Assembly: GCA_025964775.1 (NCBI GenBank)
Contig: JAOPYE010000004.1
Location: forward strand, 62,001-126,000
Direction of reading: 5' to 3'
Source of the DNA: Marmoricola sp.
GTDB taxonomy: Bacteria; Actinomycetota; Actinomycetes; Propionibacteriales; Nocardioidaceae
DNA length: 64,000 bases
In this document: piece by piece, positions 11,377-20,089 of the stretch
Position numbering within the stretch: the stretch's first letter is position 1
Layout: each line of letters begins with the position of its first letter
Position numbers and translations under genes: made by a program
The notes under the pieces: generated by a model
The model's database searches: none
Seen by the model: the letters and a program-made list of their open reading frames with translations, nothing else
What the model was told of the DNA's origin: nothing

Positions 11377-11982
11377 ATGACCGACGAGCCGAGCATCTTC
11401 AACATCCCCAACGCGCTGACCACGCTGCGGATCGTGATGGTGCCGTTCTTCGGTTTCGCCCTCCTTCACCACGGTGGGCACAGTGAAAGCTGGCGCTGGA
11501 TCGCCTACGGGCTGTTCGTGGTCGCCATGGTCACCGACAAGATCGACGGCGACATCGCGCGCAAGCACAACCTGGTGACCGACTTCGGCAAGATCGCCGA
11601 CCCGATTGCCGACAAGGCGATCACCGGGATGGCGTTCGTCGGACTGGCGATCATCTACCCGGTGATGTGGTGGGTCGCCGTACCGGTGCTGGTGCGGGAG
11701 TGGGGTGTGACGCTGGCGCGACTCTCGATCGCCAGGCAGGTCGTGATGCCGGCCAGCCAGAGCGGCAAGGTCAAGACGATGGCCCAGGCGCTCGCGCTCG
11801 GTGGGCTGGTTGCCCCGTTCCACCACCTGAGCGGTCGCTGGGACCTGCCCGGTGACATCGTGTGGTGGATTGCCGTAGCACTGATGGCGTTGGCCGTCGT
11901 CCTGACGATGACCTCAGGGGTTGAGTTCGTCCGCGACGTCATCCGGCACCGCCGTACCAGCGACGTTCCCGCCGAGGCGTAG
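11377..11982 (+). CDS. pgsA: CDP-diacylglycerol-glycerol-3-phosphate 3-phosphatidyltransferase
   Basis: A 201-aa membrane enzyme that makes phosphatidylglycerophosphate, the precursor of phosphatidylglycerol and cardiolipin. The CDP-alcohol transferase signature is intact (DKIDGDIAR followed by DFGKIADPIADK). Several membrane helices follow. ATG 11377 is preferred because AAGGA lies five bases upstream. A GTG at 11359 overlapping the rimO stop would add six residues. It ends three bases before a convergent gene. Confidence 0.93.
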   Translation: MTDEPSIFNIPNALTTLRIVMVPFFGFALLHHGGHSESWRWIAYGLFVVAMVTDKIDGDIARKHNLVTDFGKIADPIADKAITGMAFVGLAIIYPVMWWVAVPVLVREWGVTLARLSIARQVVMPASQSGKVKTMAQALALGGLVAPFHHLSGRWDLPGDIVWWIAVALMALAVVLTMTSGVEFVRDVIRHRRTSDVPAEA

Positions 11983-11985
11983 AGC

Positions 11986-12612
11986 TTAGCGGCGCAGCCG
12001 CTCTTCGTGCTCGCGACGCTTGATCGCCGCGACCTCCCGATAGGCGCGGACCACGTCGTGCAGGACCGCGGGGTCGACCTGGCTCGCCGAGAGTTCCACG
12101 ACGTGCAGGTCCGGTGCCTCCAGGCGGAGCCGCCAGTCATCCCGGTCGGGAAGGCCCACGGTCTCGATCCGGCGGTTGGGATCGCTCAGTGCGAAGACGT
12201 CGGTGCGTCCGTCGCGCCGCACGGTCAGCATCGAGCCCTCCAGCCTGACGGCGGTCGGCGTCACGGTGATCAGGGCCGTGCGGTTCACGATCGCGAGCAC
12301 GGCGCACACGAGGGTCGCGACCACGGCGATCGGCGACTGGGTCGCGACTGCGATCACCAGGCCGGCCACGGCACCGGCCAGAGCGGCGACGAGGAGGATC
12401 CCGCGGACCCGCCGTCGCGGCAGCACCTCGGTCCACTCACCGGTCCTCGCCACCTCCGGGACGGGTGACGCAGCAGGCGGCGGCACGACCAGCGGGGGAG
12501 CAGTCTCGTGCGCGGGAGTTGCCTGCTGCGGCACCCGGGGCCGGGTGGCACTGCCCTCGGAGTCACGCTGTGCCCAGATCGGTACGTCGTAATGGATGTC
12601 CGTCTCGTCCAC
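11986..12612 (-). CDS. Membrane protein of unknown function, two helices
   Basis: A 208-aa protein with a Pro-rich cytoplasmic N-terminus (to about residue 70) and two close membrane helices (GILLVAALAGAVAGLVIAVA and IAVVATLVCAVLAIV). A C-terminal PH-like soluble part follows (ITVTPTAVRLEGSMLTVRRDG), ending in a basic helix. The GTG start at 12612 follows AGGAGG at eight bases. The layout resembles actinobacterial DUF3093/PH-like membrane proteins, but I cannot assign a family. Confidence 0.65.
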   Translation of the reverse strand: MDETDIHYDVPIWAQRDSEGSATRPRVPQQATPAHETAPPLVVPPPAASPVPEVARTGEWTEVLPRRRVRGILLVAALAGAVAGLVIAVATQSPIAVVATLVCAVLAIVNRTALITVTPTAVRLEGSMLTVRRDGRTDVFALSDPNRRIETVGLPDRDDWRLRLEAPDLHVVELSASQVDPAVLHDVVRAYREVAAIKRREHEERLRR

Positions 12613-12670
12613 GAATGCCCCCTCCTGGCCGGTTCGTGAACTGCCAGTCTGCGCCGCTGTGCGACCGGAG

Positions 12671-14551
12671 TCACTTGTGCCGATCGATCCCGTTCCTACT
12701 GGTATGGACCGATTCGCCCACAGACTGGACCGGTGCGCAGCGTGCGAGCGTGCGAGCCGCCTGGACCAGTGCGAGATGCGTGAAGGCCTGCGGAAAGTTG
12801 CCGACCATCCGGTGAGCGCCCACGTCGTACTCCTCGCTGAAGAGCCCGACGTCGTTGCCCAGACCCACGAGACGATCCATCAGCGCCGTGGCGTCGTCGT
12901 ACCGGCCGGCGAGCGCGTACGCCGAGACGAGCCAGAACGAGCACGCGAGGAACGGACTCTCGTCCCCGCCGAGCCCGTCCACGCCGGTCTCCGTCCGGTA
13001 GCGCAGGACCAGGCCGTCACGCAGCAGGACCGCCTCGATCGCCTGGATCGTGCCGGTCATCCGCGGATCGTCGCCGGCCACGAACCCGACCAGCGGCAGC
13101 AACAGCAACGAGGCGTCGACCTCACCGGTCGCGTCGTGCTGCGTGAAGGTGTTCCGCCGTGCGTCGTAGCCGTGGTCGAGGACTTCGGCGCGGATCCTGC
13201 TGCGCAGGTCGCGCCACAGGTGCACCGGGCCGTCGAAGCCGTGTTCCTCGACGCCGAGCACCATCCGGTCGAAGGCAGCCCAGGCCATCACCCGGCTGTG
13301 TGTGAAGTGCCGTTCGGGCCCGCGGATCTCCCAGATGCCGTGGTCGGGCAGGTGCCAGGTGCGGGCGAGCTCGCCGACCAGGGTTCGCTGCAGGCTCCAG
13401 CCGTCCTGGGTCTCGGCGAGCCCGAGGCTGCGCGCGGCGGAGAGTGCGGAGATCACTTCGCCGACGACATCGGTCTGCCGCTGGTCGACCGCGCCGTTGC
13501 CGATGCGTACGGGCTTCGACGAGGCATAGCCGGCCAGGTGGTCCAGCTCGATCTCGGGCAGGTGCCGTCCGCCGTCGACCGTGTACATCACCTGCATGTC
13601 CTCGGGGTCGCCGGCGATCGCGCGCAGCAACCAGTCCCGCCACGGCTTCGCCTGGTCCGGGGAGGCGCTCTCCTCGGTCCCGATCATCGTCTGGACGGTC
13701 AGGGCGGCGTCACGCAGCCACGAGTAGCGGTAGTCCCAGTTGCGTCCGCCGCCGAGCTCCTCGGGCAGGGACGTGGTCGGGGCCGCCACGATGCCGCCGG
13801 TGTCCTGATGGGTCAGCGCCCGCAGGGTCAGCAGGCTCCGGGTGACGGCCGCGTCGTACGGGCTGTCGAGGTGGACCTGCGCCGACCACCGCTGTTCCTC
13901 GGCGATCGTGCGGTCGATCTCCACCGTCGGGTCCAACGGCACCGGCACGTCGCGGTGCGAGGGGATCCAGGTCAGCGAGAAGTCGAGGGTCTCGCCCTGG
14001 TCGACGTCGAACTCGTCTTCGTGGCGGCTGTCGACGGCGCGGGGAAGTCGCGGTCCGGCCAGGACGAGCTTGTCGGGTCCGGCGACGGCCACGATCACCT
14101 CGGCGCCGTCGCTGCGGCAGAGCCGGTGCACCCACGGCCGGATCCGCCCGTAGTCGAAACGGACCACGAAGGCGTGGCACATCCGGACGGTCCCGCGGAT
14201 TCCCTCGATGCGTCGGACGACGTCCGAACGCCGGTCACCGGTGGGCATCACGTCGGTGACCCGGACCTGCCCGGACGCCGTGGTGATCGTCGTCTCGAGG
14301 ACGTTCGTGCCGGCGACGTACCGGCGCGTGGCGGTGTGCTCGCCGGCGGCACCGAGCAGCCAGCGCGACCGGTCCGGGTCAGCCAGCAGCGCACTGAAGC
14401 ACGAGGCGGAGTCGAAGCGCGGGAGGCACAGCCAGTCGATCGATCCGTCGATGCCGACCAGGCCGACCGTGCGCCGGTCGCCGATGATCGCGTACTGCTC
14501 GATCCGGAGCGGTTCCGTTGCCGGCGGGGCGTCCGGGGTCGACGGCGTCAT
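12671..14551 (-). CDS. Glycoside hydrolase family 15 protein (glucoamylase/trehalase type)
   Basis: The 626-aa protein has an N-terminal beta-sandwich (begins EQYAIIGDRRTVGLVG, with GSIDWLCLPRFDS) and an (alpha/alpha)6 barrel carrying GGGRNWDYRYSWLRDAA, GEVDASLLLLPLVGF and FPQAFTHLAL, all typical of GH15. Relatives in mycobacteria hydrolyse trehalose to glucose; others are glucoamylases. No signal peptide, so it is cytoplasmic. The ATG at 14551 lies only 25 bp from the divergent cinA ATG. Confidence 0.88.
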   Translation of the reverse strand: MTPSTPDAPPATEPLRIEQYAIIGDRRTVGLVGIDGSIDWLCLPRFDSASCFSALLADPDRSRWLLGAAGEHTATRRYVAGTNVLETTITTASGQVRVTDVMPTGDRRSDVVRRIEGIRGTVRMCHAFVVRFDYGRIRPWVHRLCRSDGAEVIVAVAGPDKLVLAGPRLPRAVDSRHEDEFDVDQGETLDFSLTWIPSHRDVPVPLDPTVEIDRTIAEEQRWSAQVHLDSPYDAAVTRSLLTLRALTHQDTGGIVAAPTTSLPEELGGGRNWDYRYSWLRDAALTVQTMIGTEESASPDQAKPWRDWLLRAIAGDPEDMQVMYTVDGGRHLPEIELDHLAGYASSKPVRIGNGAVDQRQTDVVGEVISALSAARSLGLAETQDGWSLQRTLVGELARTWHLPDHGIWEIRGPERHFTHSRVMAWAAFDRMVLGVEEHGFDGPVHLWRDLRSRIRAEVLDHGYDARRNTFTQHDATGEVDASLLLLPLVGFVAGDDPRMTGTIQAIEAVLLRDGLVLRYRTETGVDGLGGDESPFLACSFWLVSAYALAGRYDDATALMDRLVGLGNDVGLFSEEYDVGAHRMVGNFPQAFTHLALVQAARTLARCAPVQSVGESVHTSRNGIDRHK

Positions 14552-14565
14552 GTCCCCAGACAGTA
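14552..14565 (-). promoter_or_regulatory. Leaderless -10 element of the GH15 gene
   Basis: On the minus strand TACTGT (14565-14560) ends eight bases before the ATG at 14551. Its first two bases are shared with the cinA hexamer on the other strand. Confidence 0.5.
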
Positions 14566-14576
14566 GCGTTGCCCGC
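14564..14576 (+). promoter_or_regulatory. Leaderless -10 element of cinA
   Basis: TAGCGT (14564-14569) ends seven bases before the ATG at 14577. It overlaps the GH15 hexamer on the opposite strand by two bases. Confidence 0.5.
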
Positions 14577-15035
14577 ATGACCGCCGAGGACGTCGCCGCG
14601 CGCGCCCACCAGATCCTGCTCGCCCGCGGCGAGACCGTGGGCTGCGCGGAGTCACTGACCGGCGGCGGGCTCGCCGACCTGCTCAGCGGCACGCCGGGAG
14701 CCTCGGCCACGTTTGCCGGCGGGGTGGTCAGCTACCAGACCCGCATCAAGCGCGACCTGCTCGGGGTGACCGCCTCGCAGGTCGTCTCGGTGGACTGCGC
14801 CTCCCAGATGGCCCAGGGGGTGCAGCGGGTCCTGCAGGTCGACTGGGCAGTCTCGACCACCGGCGTCGCCGGGCCGGAGAAGCAGGACGACAAGCCCGTC
14901 GGCACCGTGTACGTCGGCGTGGCCGGCCCCCGCGGGGTCCAGGTGCACCGACTGTCGCTCGCCGGCGACCGGGACACGATCCGGGCGGCCGCCTGCGCCG
15001 CCGCACTCGAGGCCCTGGTCGATGAGCTCGGCTGA
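14577..15035 (+). CDS. cinA: CinA-type nicotinamide-nucleotide amidohydrolase
   Basis: A 152-aa single-domain enzyme that deamidates nicotinamide mononucleotide to nicotinate mononucleotide in pyridine nucleotide salvage. CAESLTGGGLADLL with its catalytic serine region, FAGGVVSYQTRIKRDLLGV and VSTTGVAGPEKQDDKPVGTVY are the family motifs. The CinA N-terminal domain is absent, as in PncC proteins. The next gene overlaps it by 14 bases. Confidence 0.93.
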   Translation: MTAEDVAARAHQILLARGETVGCAESLTGGGLADLLSGTPGASATFAGGVVSYQTRIKRDLLGVTASQVVSVDCASQMAQGVQRVLQVDWAVSTTGVAGPEKQDDKPVGTVYVGVAGPRGVQVHRLSLAGDRDTIRAAACAAALEALVDELG

Positions 15036-15894
15036 CCTGATCGCCGTTGCCGACCGCTTGTACGCGGAGCCGGCAGCGACGTTCACGCCGCGCCGCGACC
15101 AGGAGGCGAAGGCCTGCGCCGACAAGGAACTGGCGGCGCGCATCAAGGCCTTGAAGAAGCCATCGATGGCGGCCTGGGCGGTCAACCTGCTCGTACGACG
15201 GGAGAGCGAGCAGATCGACCAGGTGCTCGCGATCGCGGAGTCCCTGCGCGCTGCGGCCGCCTCGATGGATGGCGAGGAACTCCGGGCCCTGACCCGGCAG
15301 CGGCGACAGCTGACGGCGGCGCTCACGTCGAGCGCCCGGGATCTCGTCCGGCTCGAGGGCATTCGGCTGACCACCGCGGTGGCAGATCAGGTCGAGGGGA
15401 TGCTGACGGCCGCGATGCTCGATCCGCGTGCGGCGGAGGTCGTGCGCAGTGGCCTGGTCGTGACCGCGTTCACGTCGACGGGTCTCTCCGAGCTCGATGT
15501 CTCCGCGGTGTGTGCCGTTCCCGAGGTCGCCGGTCACGTGGCGACGGCGGTCGAGCCCGCCCCGCCGACCCTGCACGTCGTACCGGATGACGGGATCCGG
15601 CTGGAGGTGGCGCGGGATCGCGTCTCCGAGGCCGAGCTCGCCGCGGCCGGGGCGCGCGAAGAGCTGGAGCACCAGTTGGCCCGGGTCAGGAACCTGAACG
15701 CCAGACGGCTTCAGCTGCAGGGCGAGATCGAGGAGCTGCGGCGCACGCTGGCCGGCCTCGAGGACGACGTCGAATCACTCGACGACGAGCTCGAGGAGGC
15801 CGACGAGAGTGCCGAGGTCGCCCAGGGCGCCGTCGAGGAGGCCGAGGCCGACCTTGCCGGGGCTCGCAAGGACCTCGACCGGCTCGGCGGCTGA
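15022..15894 (+). CDS. Coiled-coil hypothetical protein
   Basis: A 290-aa protein that begins inside the 3' end of cinA and is therefore likely co-expressed with it. The N-terminal half is helical with a conserved-looking segment (LKKPSMAAWAVNLLVRRES). The C-terminal third (about 205-285) is a long acidic coiled coil rich in Glu and Asp (EEADESAEVAQGAVEEAEAD). No signal peptide. I do not recognise a function. In many actinobacteria this position holds clgR, recA or recX, which are absent here. Confidence 0.7.
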   Translation: MSSADLIAVADRLYAEPAATFTPRRDQEAKACADKELAARIKALKKPSMAAWAVNLLVRRESEQIDQVLAIAESLRAAAASMDGEELRALTRQRRQLTAALTSSARDLVRLEGIRLTTAVADQVEGMLTAAMLDPRAAEVVRSGLVVTAFTSTGLSELDVSAVCAVPEVAGHVATAVEPAPPTLHVVPDDGIRLEVARDRVSEAELAAAGAREELEHQLARVRNLNARRLQLQGEIEELRRTLAGLEDDVESLDDELEEADESAEVAQGAVEEAEADLAGARKDLDRLGG

Positions 15895-15897
15895 TCG

Positions 15898-17403
15898 CTA
15901 CTCGGCCCAGCCCTTGCTGCGCTCCACGGCTCGTTGCCACAGCGCATAGGCAGTCGCGGCCTTCTCCGCTGCCGCCGGGTCGGGCTCGAAGCGCCGGTCG
16001 AGCTGCCAGGTCTCGCGCAGGTCGTCGGTCGAGTTCCAGACCCCGGTGCCCAGGCCGGCCATGAACGCGGCGCCGAGCGCGGTGGTCTCGACGATCCGTG
16101 GCCGCTCGACCGCCACACCGAGCAGGTCGGCCTGGAGCTGGCACAGGAAGTCGTTGGCAGCGGCCCCACCGTCGACGGCCACCGAGGTCAGCGCGGGCAT
16201 GGTGTCGATGACGTCGCGTACCTCGAAGGTGATCGCTTCCAGGGTGGCCCGGACCAGGTGCGCCCGGGTGGTTCCGCGGGTCAGGCCGAGGATCGTGCCG
16301 CGCGCGTGCGGGTCCCAGTGCGGTGCGCCCAGACCGGTCAGCGCGGGGACGAAGACGACCCCCTCGGTGGAGTCGACGGTGGCGGCGACGGCCGCGGTCT
16401 CGGCGGCAGTACCCACGATCTGCAGCCCGTCGCGCAGCCACTGGACTGCTGCTCCGGTCACGAAGATCGCGCCCTCGAGGGCATAGGTGATCGCGCCGGA
16501 CGGGTCACGCCAGCCGGCGGTGGAGAGCAGGCCGGCGTCGGAGCGGGCCACCTGGTGACCGGTGTTGGTGAGGATGAAGGACCCCGTGCCGTAGGTGCAC
16601 TTGGAGTCGCCGAGGTCGAAGCAGGTCTGCCCGAACAGCGCCGACTGCTGGTCGCCGGCGACCCCGGCGACCGGAAGGTCCAGATCCAGGAAGCTGCGCG
16701 GGTCGGTCCGGGCCAGGTCGCCCCAGTTGTCGACGATCTCGGGGAGGGCGTTGACCGGGACCCCGAAGAGTGCGCACAGCTCGTCGGACCAGGCGCCCTG
16801 TTCGAGGTCGAAGAGCAGCGTGCGCGACGCGTTCGAGACATCCGTGATGTGCCACGTGCCGCGTGTCATCCGGGCGATCAGGTACGAGTCGACGGTTCCG
16901 ATCGCGTACCGACCGGACTCGACGAGCGCCCAGGTGTTGGGCTCGTGCTCGGCGAGCCAGGACAGCTTGGTGCCGGAGAAGTAGGGGTCCAGGCGCAGGC
17001 CGGTGAGCTCGGTGACGCGCGGCTCGTGGCCCGCGGCCCGGAGCCGTTCGCAGATCTCCGCCGTACGGCGGTCCTGCCAGACGATCGCGCGGCGAGGCGA
17101 TCCGAGGGTCTCGCGGTCCCAGAGCAGGATCGTCTCGCGCTGGTTGGTGATGCCGATGCCGGCGAGCTCGGCGGTGCGACCGCCCCAGGTCTTGAGGGCG
17201 GCGCGAGCAGCCTCGAGGGTGGCCTGCCAGATCTCCTCGCCCGAGTGCTCGACCCAGCCGGGTTGCGGGAAGTGCTGACCGAACTCCTGGTAGCCCTTCG
17301 CAGCGATCGCACCTGCCGGGGTGACGACGAGTGCCGTCACCCCGGTGGTGCCTGCGTCGATGGCGAGGATGAACTTGTCGGACGCGGAGTTCATGTCCGC
17401 CAT
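15898..17403 (-). CDS. glpK: Glycerol kinase
   Basis: A 501-aa FGGY-family kinase that phosphorylates glycerol to glycerol-3-phosphate, also the substrate of PgsA (11.4 kb). The phosphate loop LAIDAGTTGVTA, QNQRE-type NQRETILLWDRE, GTVDSYLIARMT, TYGTGSFILTNTG and AVDGGAAANDFLCQLQAD are all present. ATG 17403 is used; ATG 17394 three codons later is equally possible. No glpF or glpD neighbours, so this is a stand-alone gene ending three bases from a convergent gene. Confidence 0.95.
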   Translation of the reverse strand: MADMNSASDKFILAIDAGTTGVTALVVTPAGAIAAKGYQEFGQHFPQPGWVEHSGEEIWQATLEAARAALKTWGGRTAELAGIGITNQRETILLWDRETLGSPRRAIVWQDRRTAEICERLRAAGHEPRVTELTGLRLDPYFSGTKLSWLAEHEPNTWALVESGRYAIGTVDSYLIARMTRGTWHITDVSNASRTLLFDLEQGAWSDELCALFGVPVNALPEIVDNWGDLARTDPRSFLDLDLPVAGVAGDQQSALFGQTCFDLGDSKCTYGTGSFILTNTGHQVARSDAGLLSTAGWRDPSGAITYALEGAIFVTGAAVQWLRDGLQIVGTAAETAAVAATVDSTEGVVFVPALTGLGAPHWDPHARGTILGLTRGTTRAHLVRATLEAITFEVRDVIDTMPALTSVAVDGGAAANDFLCQLQADLLGVAVERPRIVETTALGAAFMAGLGTGVWNSTDDLRETWQLDRRFEPDPAAAEKAATAYALWQRAVERSKGWAE

Positions 17404-17404
17404 C

Positions 17405-17419
17405 CTGTCAGGACAGATA
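17405..17419 (-). promoter_or_regulatory. Possible glpK promoter/operator dyad
   Basis: Just before the glpK start CTGTC and GACAG form a 5-bp-arm dyad (17405-17416) that overlaps a TATCTG hexamer on the minus strand (17419-17414). Weak evidence for a regulated start site. Confidence 0.25.
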
Positions 17420-17441
17420 GCCGATCAGGTCGAGCCAGGCG

Positions 17442-18077
17442 TCAGTGGTTCACGCGGTGTGCAAACTTGGCGAGCAGGGCCGAAGACGGGCCGGTCGAAG
17501 CGGCGGCGCGGTAGCCGGTACCTGCCGGAATGCCACGAGGGCTGTAGCAGACGATCGACGCGGTGACATTCGTCGGGTCCTCGGTGGTGCTCTCCGAGAT
17601 GGCGACGCCGACCGTCCACGAGTTGGGGCTGTCGGGGCCGTTGGAGAACATGTAGCCGGAGGTGGTGACGTCAGTGCCGCCGCCACCGGTACGACGGGAG
17701 CCAGCCGGGCAGGTCGCAGTCGCGACAATGGTGTCGTTCAGGCCGTTGTTGTTGAAGTCGTGGAGCGTGCCGGTCACGTCGAACGCCTTGACGTTGCCGC
17801 TGGCCAGCGCGAACGAGGTCGAGTCGAGGTTGTCGAGCCGGTCGGCGTTCAGGTTGGTGACCTTCGTCGGCGAGTTCACGGCCAGCGACGCCGTTCCGGC
17901 CTTGGACTTCAGGGACAACGCAGTGCCCCTGCTGTTGGTCAGGATGGTGGTCTTGGTCGCGGTGTTCGAGGAGCCCAGGATGAACTTGCCTCCCGTGGCT
18001 GCGTACGCAGTTCCGGACCCGAGCACGAGCGCGGCGACCGCGCCGATCGCGAAACTGGCGGTACGTGAAATCTTCAT
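17442..18077 (-). CDS. Secreted protein of unknown function
   Basis: The 211-aa product has a clear Sec signal peptide (MKISRTASFAIGAVAALVLG, cleaved after AYA). The mature part is Thr/Ser/Asn-rich and carries NLNADRLDNLDSTSF, a motif family repeated in actinobacterial surface and phage-tail proteins. A pair of cysteines (TATCPAGS and SIVCYSP) could form a disulfide. GGAG seven bases upstream fixes the ATG at 18077 rather than one five codons earlier. Enzymatic role unknown. Confidence 0.78.
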   Translation of the reverse strand: MKISRTASFAIGAVAALVLGSGTAYAATGGKFILGSSNTATKTTILTNSRGTALSLKSKAGTASLAVNSPTKVTNLNADRLDNLDSTSFALASGNVKAFDVTGTLHDFNNNGLNDTIVATATCPAGSRRTGGGGTDVTTSGYMFSNGPDSPNSWTVGVAISESTTEDPTNVTASIVCYSPRGIPAGTGYRAAASTGPSSALLAKFAHRVNH

Positions 18078-18167
18078 GCGGAAACTCCTCAAGAGGGGTG
18101 GGTGAGCCTCGGAGCCTACTGAAACCCGCCGATGAATTCCGGTGATCTCAATTCTCGAAAAAAACGG

Positions 18168-18980
18168 TCATCCGCGCAGGATCGCCAGGATCTGCTCGTC
18201 GATCCAGGTGCCGTCGTCGGCGACGCGCATCTCGTAGTTCTCGGTGCCCACCCAGCTGGCCAGGTCGGCGTGGCCGGCAGCCCGGACGAGGCGGTCGATC
18301 TCGGCCTCCAGCTCGGGGGTGATCTCGACCTTCTCGGCGTCGGTCGAAGCGGTCAGGTACAGGTCGTTGAGGTCCAGCAGCCGGGCCAGCTCCGGGATCG
18401 GAGCGGCCGCGTCGTCGACGCGGAGGTCCACCGCGACGTCGTCCAGGCCGCCGTACCCGGCCCCTTCGCTGACCACGAGCAGGGCCGCGGACTGGCGTCC
18501 GCGCTTGTCACCGCCGGCATCGTCGCCGGCAGTCAGGGCAGCGAGGAGACGGCGCGCGAGCGAGGGCTCCTCGACCGAGTCGTCCCAGGCCGCCTTCATG
18601 GCCTCGACCACCTCGGGGCCGGTCAGGATGTTGCCCTGGATCGCAAGACCCTCGGCGGTGAGGCCGCCCGCCCAGTCGTAGCAGGCCGAGCCGGTGTGGG
18701 TCACGGCCAGGCCGTCGACGTCGACCATCCCGATCTGCCGGTGGTCGCGCTTCTCGTCCTCCTCGAGCATCCGGTCCAGGGCGACCTGCGCGGTGGCGCC
18801 TTCGTCGAGGAGCGAGAGTCCGATGCCCTTCCAGGAGAGGTTGGCCTCGGCCTGGGTGGCCAGCGCGCCGATCCCGGCCACCGCGGCGGGCACGGCGCTG
18901 CCGACGGCGAGGAACTTGGAGGCGACCGCAACGCCCCAGGACTGGCCGTCGGCGGACCGGGCCACGATCGAGAACGTCAT
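18168..18980 (-). CDS. DUF1028 family protein
   Basis: A 270-aa protein with the family's opening MTFSIVARSADGQSWGVAVASK and internal motifs QAEANLSWKGIGLSLL, GLAIQGNILTG and GGLDDVAVDLRVDD. DUF1028 has an Ntn-hydrolase-like fold related to proteasome/HslV subunits, with no established reaction. A T-rich stretch follows the stop. The leaderless ATG at 18980 diverges from the phosphofructokinase gene. Confidence 0.88.
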   Translation of the reverse strand: MTFSIVARSADGQSWGVAVASKFLAVGSAVPAAVAGIGALATQAEANLSWKGIGLSLLDEGATAQVALDRMLEEDEKRDHRQIGMVDVDGLAVTHTGSACYDWAGGLTAEGLAIQGNILTGPEVVEAMKAAWDDSVEEPSLARRLLAALTAGDDAGGDKRGRQSAALLVVSEGAGYGGLDDVAVDLRVDDAAAPIPELARLLDLNDLYLTASTDAEKVEITPELEAEIDRLVRAAGHADLASWVGTENYEMRVADDGTWIDEQILAILRG

Positions 18981-18992
18981 GGCGCGACCCTA
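18981..18992 (-). promoter_or_regulatory. Leaderless -10 element of the DUF1028 gene
   Basis: On the minus strand TAGGGT (18992-18987) ends six bases before the ATG at 18980. Confidence 0.5.
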
Positions 18993-19047
18993 CTCACTCT
19001 GGCTACTGTGGGCGGGCTCACTTGAACGTTCCAATTGGAGGCGAGAC

Positions 19048-20085
19048 ATGCGCGTCGGAGTTCTCACCGGGGGTGGCGACTGCCCTGGACTCAACGCAGT
19101 GATCAGGGCCGTCGTACGCAAGGGGGTCAAGGAGTACGACTACGAGTTCGTCGGATTCCGCGACGGGTGGCGCGGACCGCTCGAGGGGCTGACGATGCCT
19201 CTCGGGATCGACCAGGTCCGCGGGATCCTGCCTCGCGGCGGAACGATCCTGGGGTCCTCGCGCACCAACCCCTTCAAGCTCGAGGACGGCGTCGAGCAGA
19301 TCAAGGCCAACCTGGCGGCAGCCGGCGTCGACGCCCTGATCGCGATCGGGGGAGAGGACACCCTCGGGGTCGCGACCAAGCTGCACGATCTCGGCGTCAA
19401 GGTCGTCGGCGTGCCGAAGACGATCGACAACGACCTCTCCGGGACCGACTTCACCTTCGGCTTCGACACCGCGGTCAACATCGCGTCCGAGGCGATCGAC
19501 CGGCTGCACACGACCGCAGAGTCGCACCACCGTGTCCTCGTCGTGGAGGTGATGGGCCGCCATGCCGGGTGGATCGCCCTGCATGCGGGCATCTCCGGTG
19601 GCGCGAACGTCGTCCTGATTCCCGAGCGGCCCTTCGACATCGACGAGGTCTGCCGCTACGTCGAGGCCCGTTTCGAGACCAAGTACGCGGTGATCATGGT
19701 GGTGTCCGAGGGGGCGGTCCCGATCGCGGCCAAGGATGACAGTGGCATGACTCTTCTGACCGGGGAGAAGGACGCGTTCGGGCACGTGCGGCTCGGCGGC
19801 ATCGGCGAGCGCCTGGCCAGCGAGATCGAGGCACGCACCGGCAAGGAGGCACGAGCGGTCGTCCTGGGCCACGTCCAGCGCGGCGGCACGCCGACGGCCT
19901 TCGACCGCTGGCTGGCCACCCGGTTCGGCCTGCACGCGATCGCTGCGGTGCACGACGGGGACTTCGGCGCCATGGTCGCACTGCGCGGCACTGACATCGT
20001 CCGGGTGCCGCTCAGTGAAGGCACCGCGACGCTCAAGCTCGTCAGTCCCGAGGAATATGCCGAGGCGGAGGTGTTCTTCGGTTGA
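19048..20085 (+). CDS. pfkA: Phosphofructokinase, residues of the pyrophosphate-dependent type
   Basis: A 345-aa PFK-A family enzyme converting fructose 6-phosphate to fructose 1,6-bisphosphate. TGGGDCPGLN (8-16), PKTIDNDL (123-130), MGRHAGW and GHVQRGGTPTAFDR are family motifs. Residue 104 in GGEDT is Asp and residue 124 in PKTIDND is Lys. By E. coli numbering, ATP enzymes have Gly at both. Asp104 with Lys124 marks pyrophosphate-dependent enzymes such as that of Amycolatopsis methanolica, so a reversible PPi-PFK (EC 2.7.1.90) is the better prediction. GGAGG seven bases upstream sets the ATG. Confidence 0.9.
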   Translation: MRVGVLTGGGDCPGLNAVIRAVVRKGVKEYDYEFVGFRDGWRGPLEGLTMPLGIDQVRGILPRGGTILGSSRTNPFKLEDGVEQIKANLAAAGVDALIAIGGEDTLGVATKLHDLGVKVVGVPKTIDNDLSGTDFTFGFDTAVNIASEAIDRLHTTAESHHRVLVVEVMGRHAGWIALHAGISGGANVVLIPERPFDIDEVCRYVEARFETKYAVIMVVSEGAVPIAAKDDSGMTLLTGEKDAFGHVRLGGIGERLASEIEARTGKEARAVVLGHVQRGGTPTAFDRWLATRFGLHAIAAVHDGDFGAMVALRGTDIVRVPLSEGTATLKLVSPEEYAEAEVFFG

Positions 20086-20089
20086 GCAT

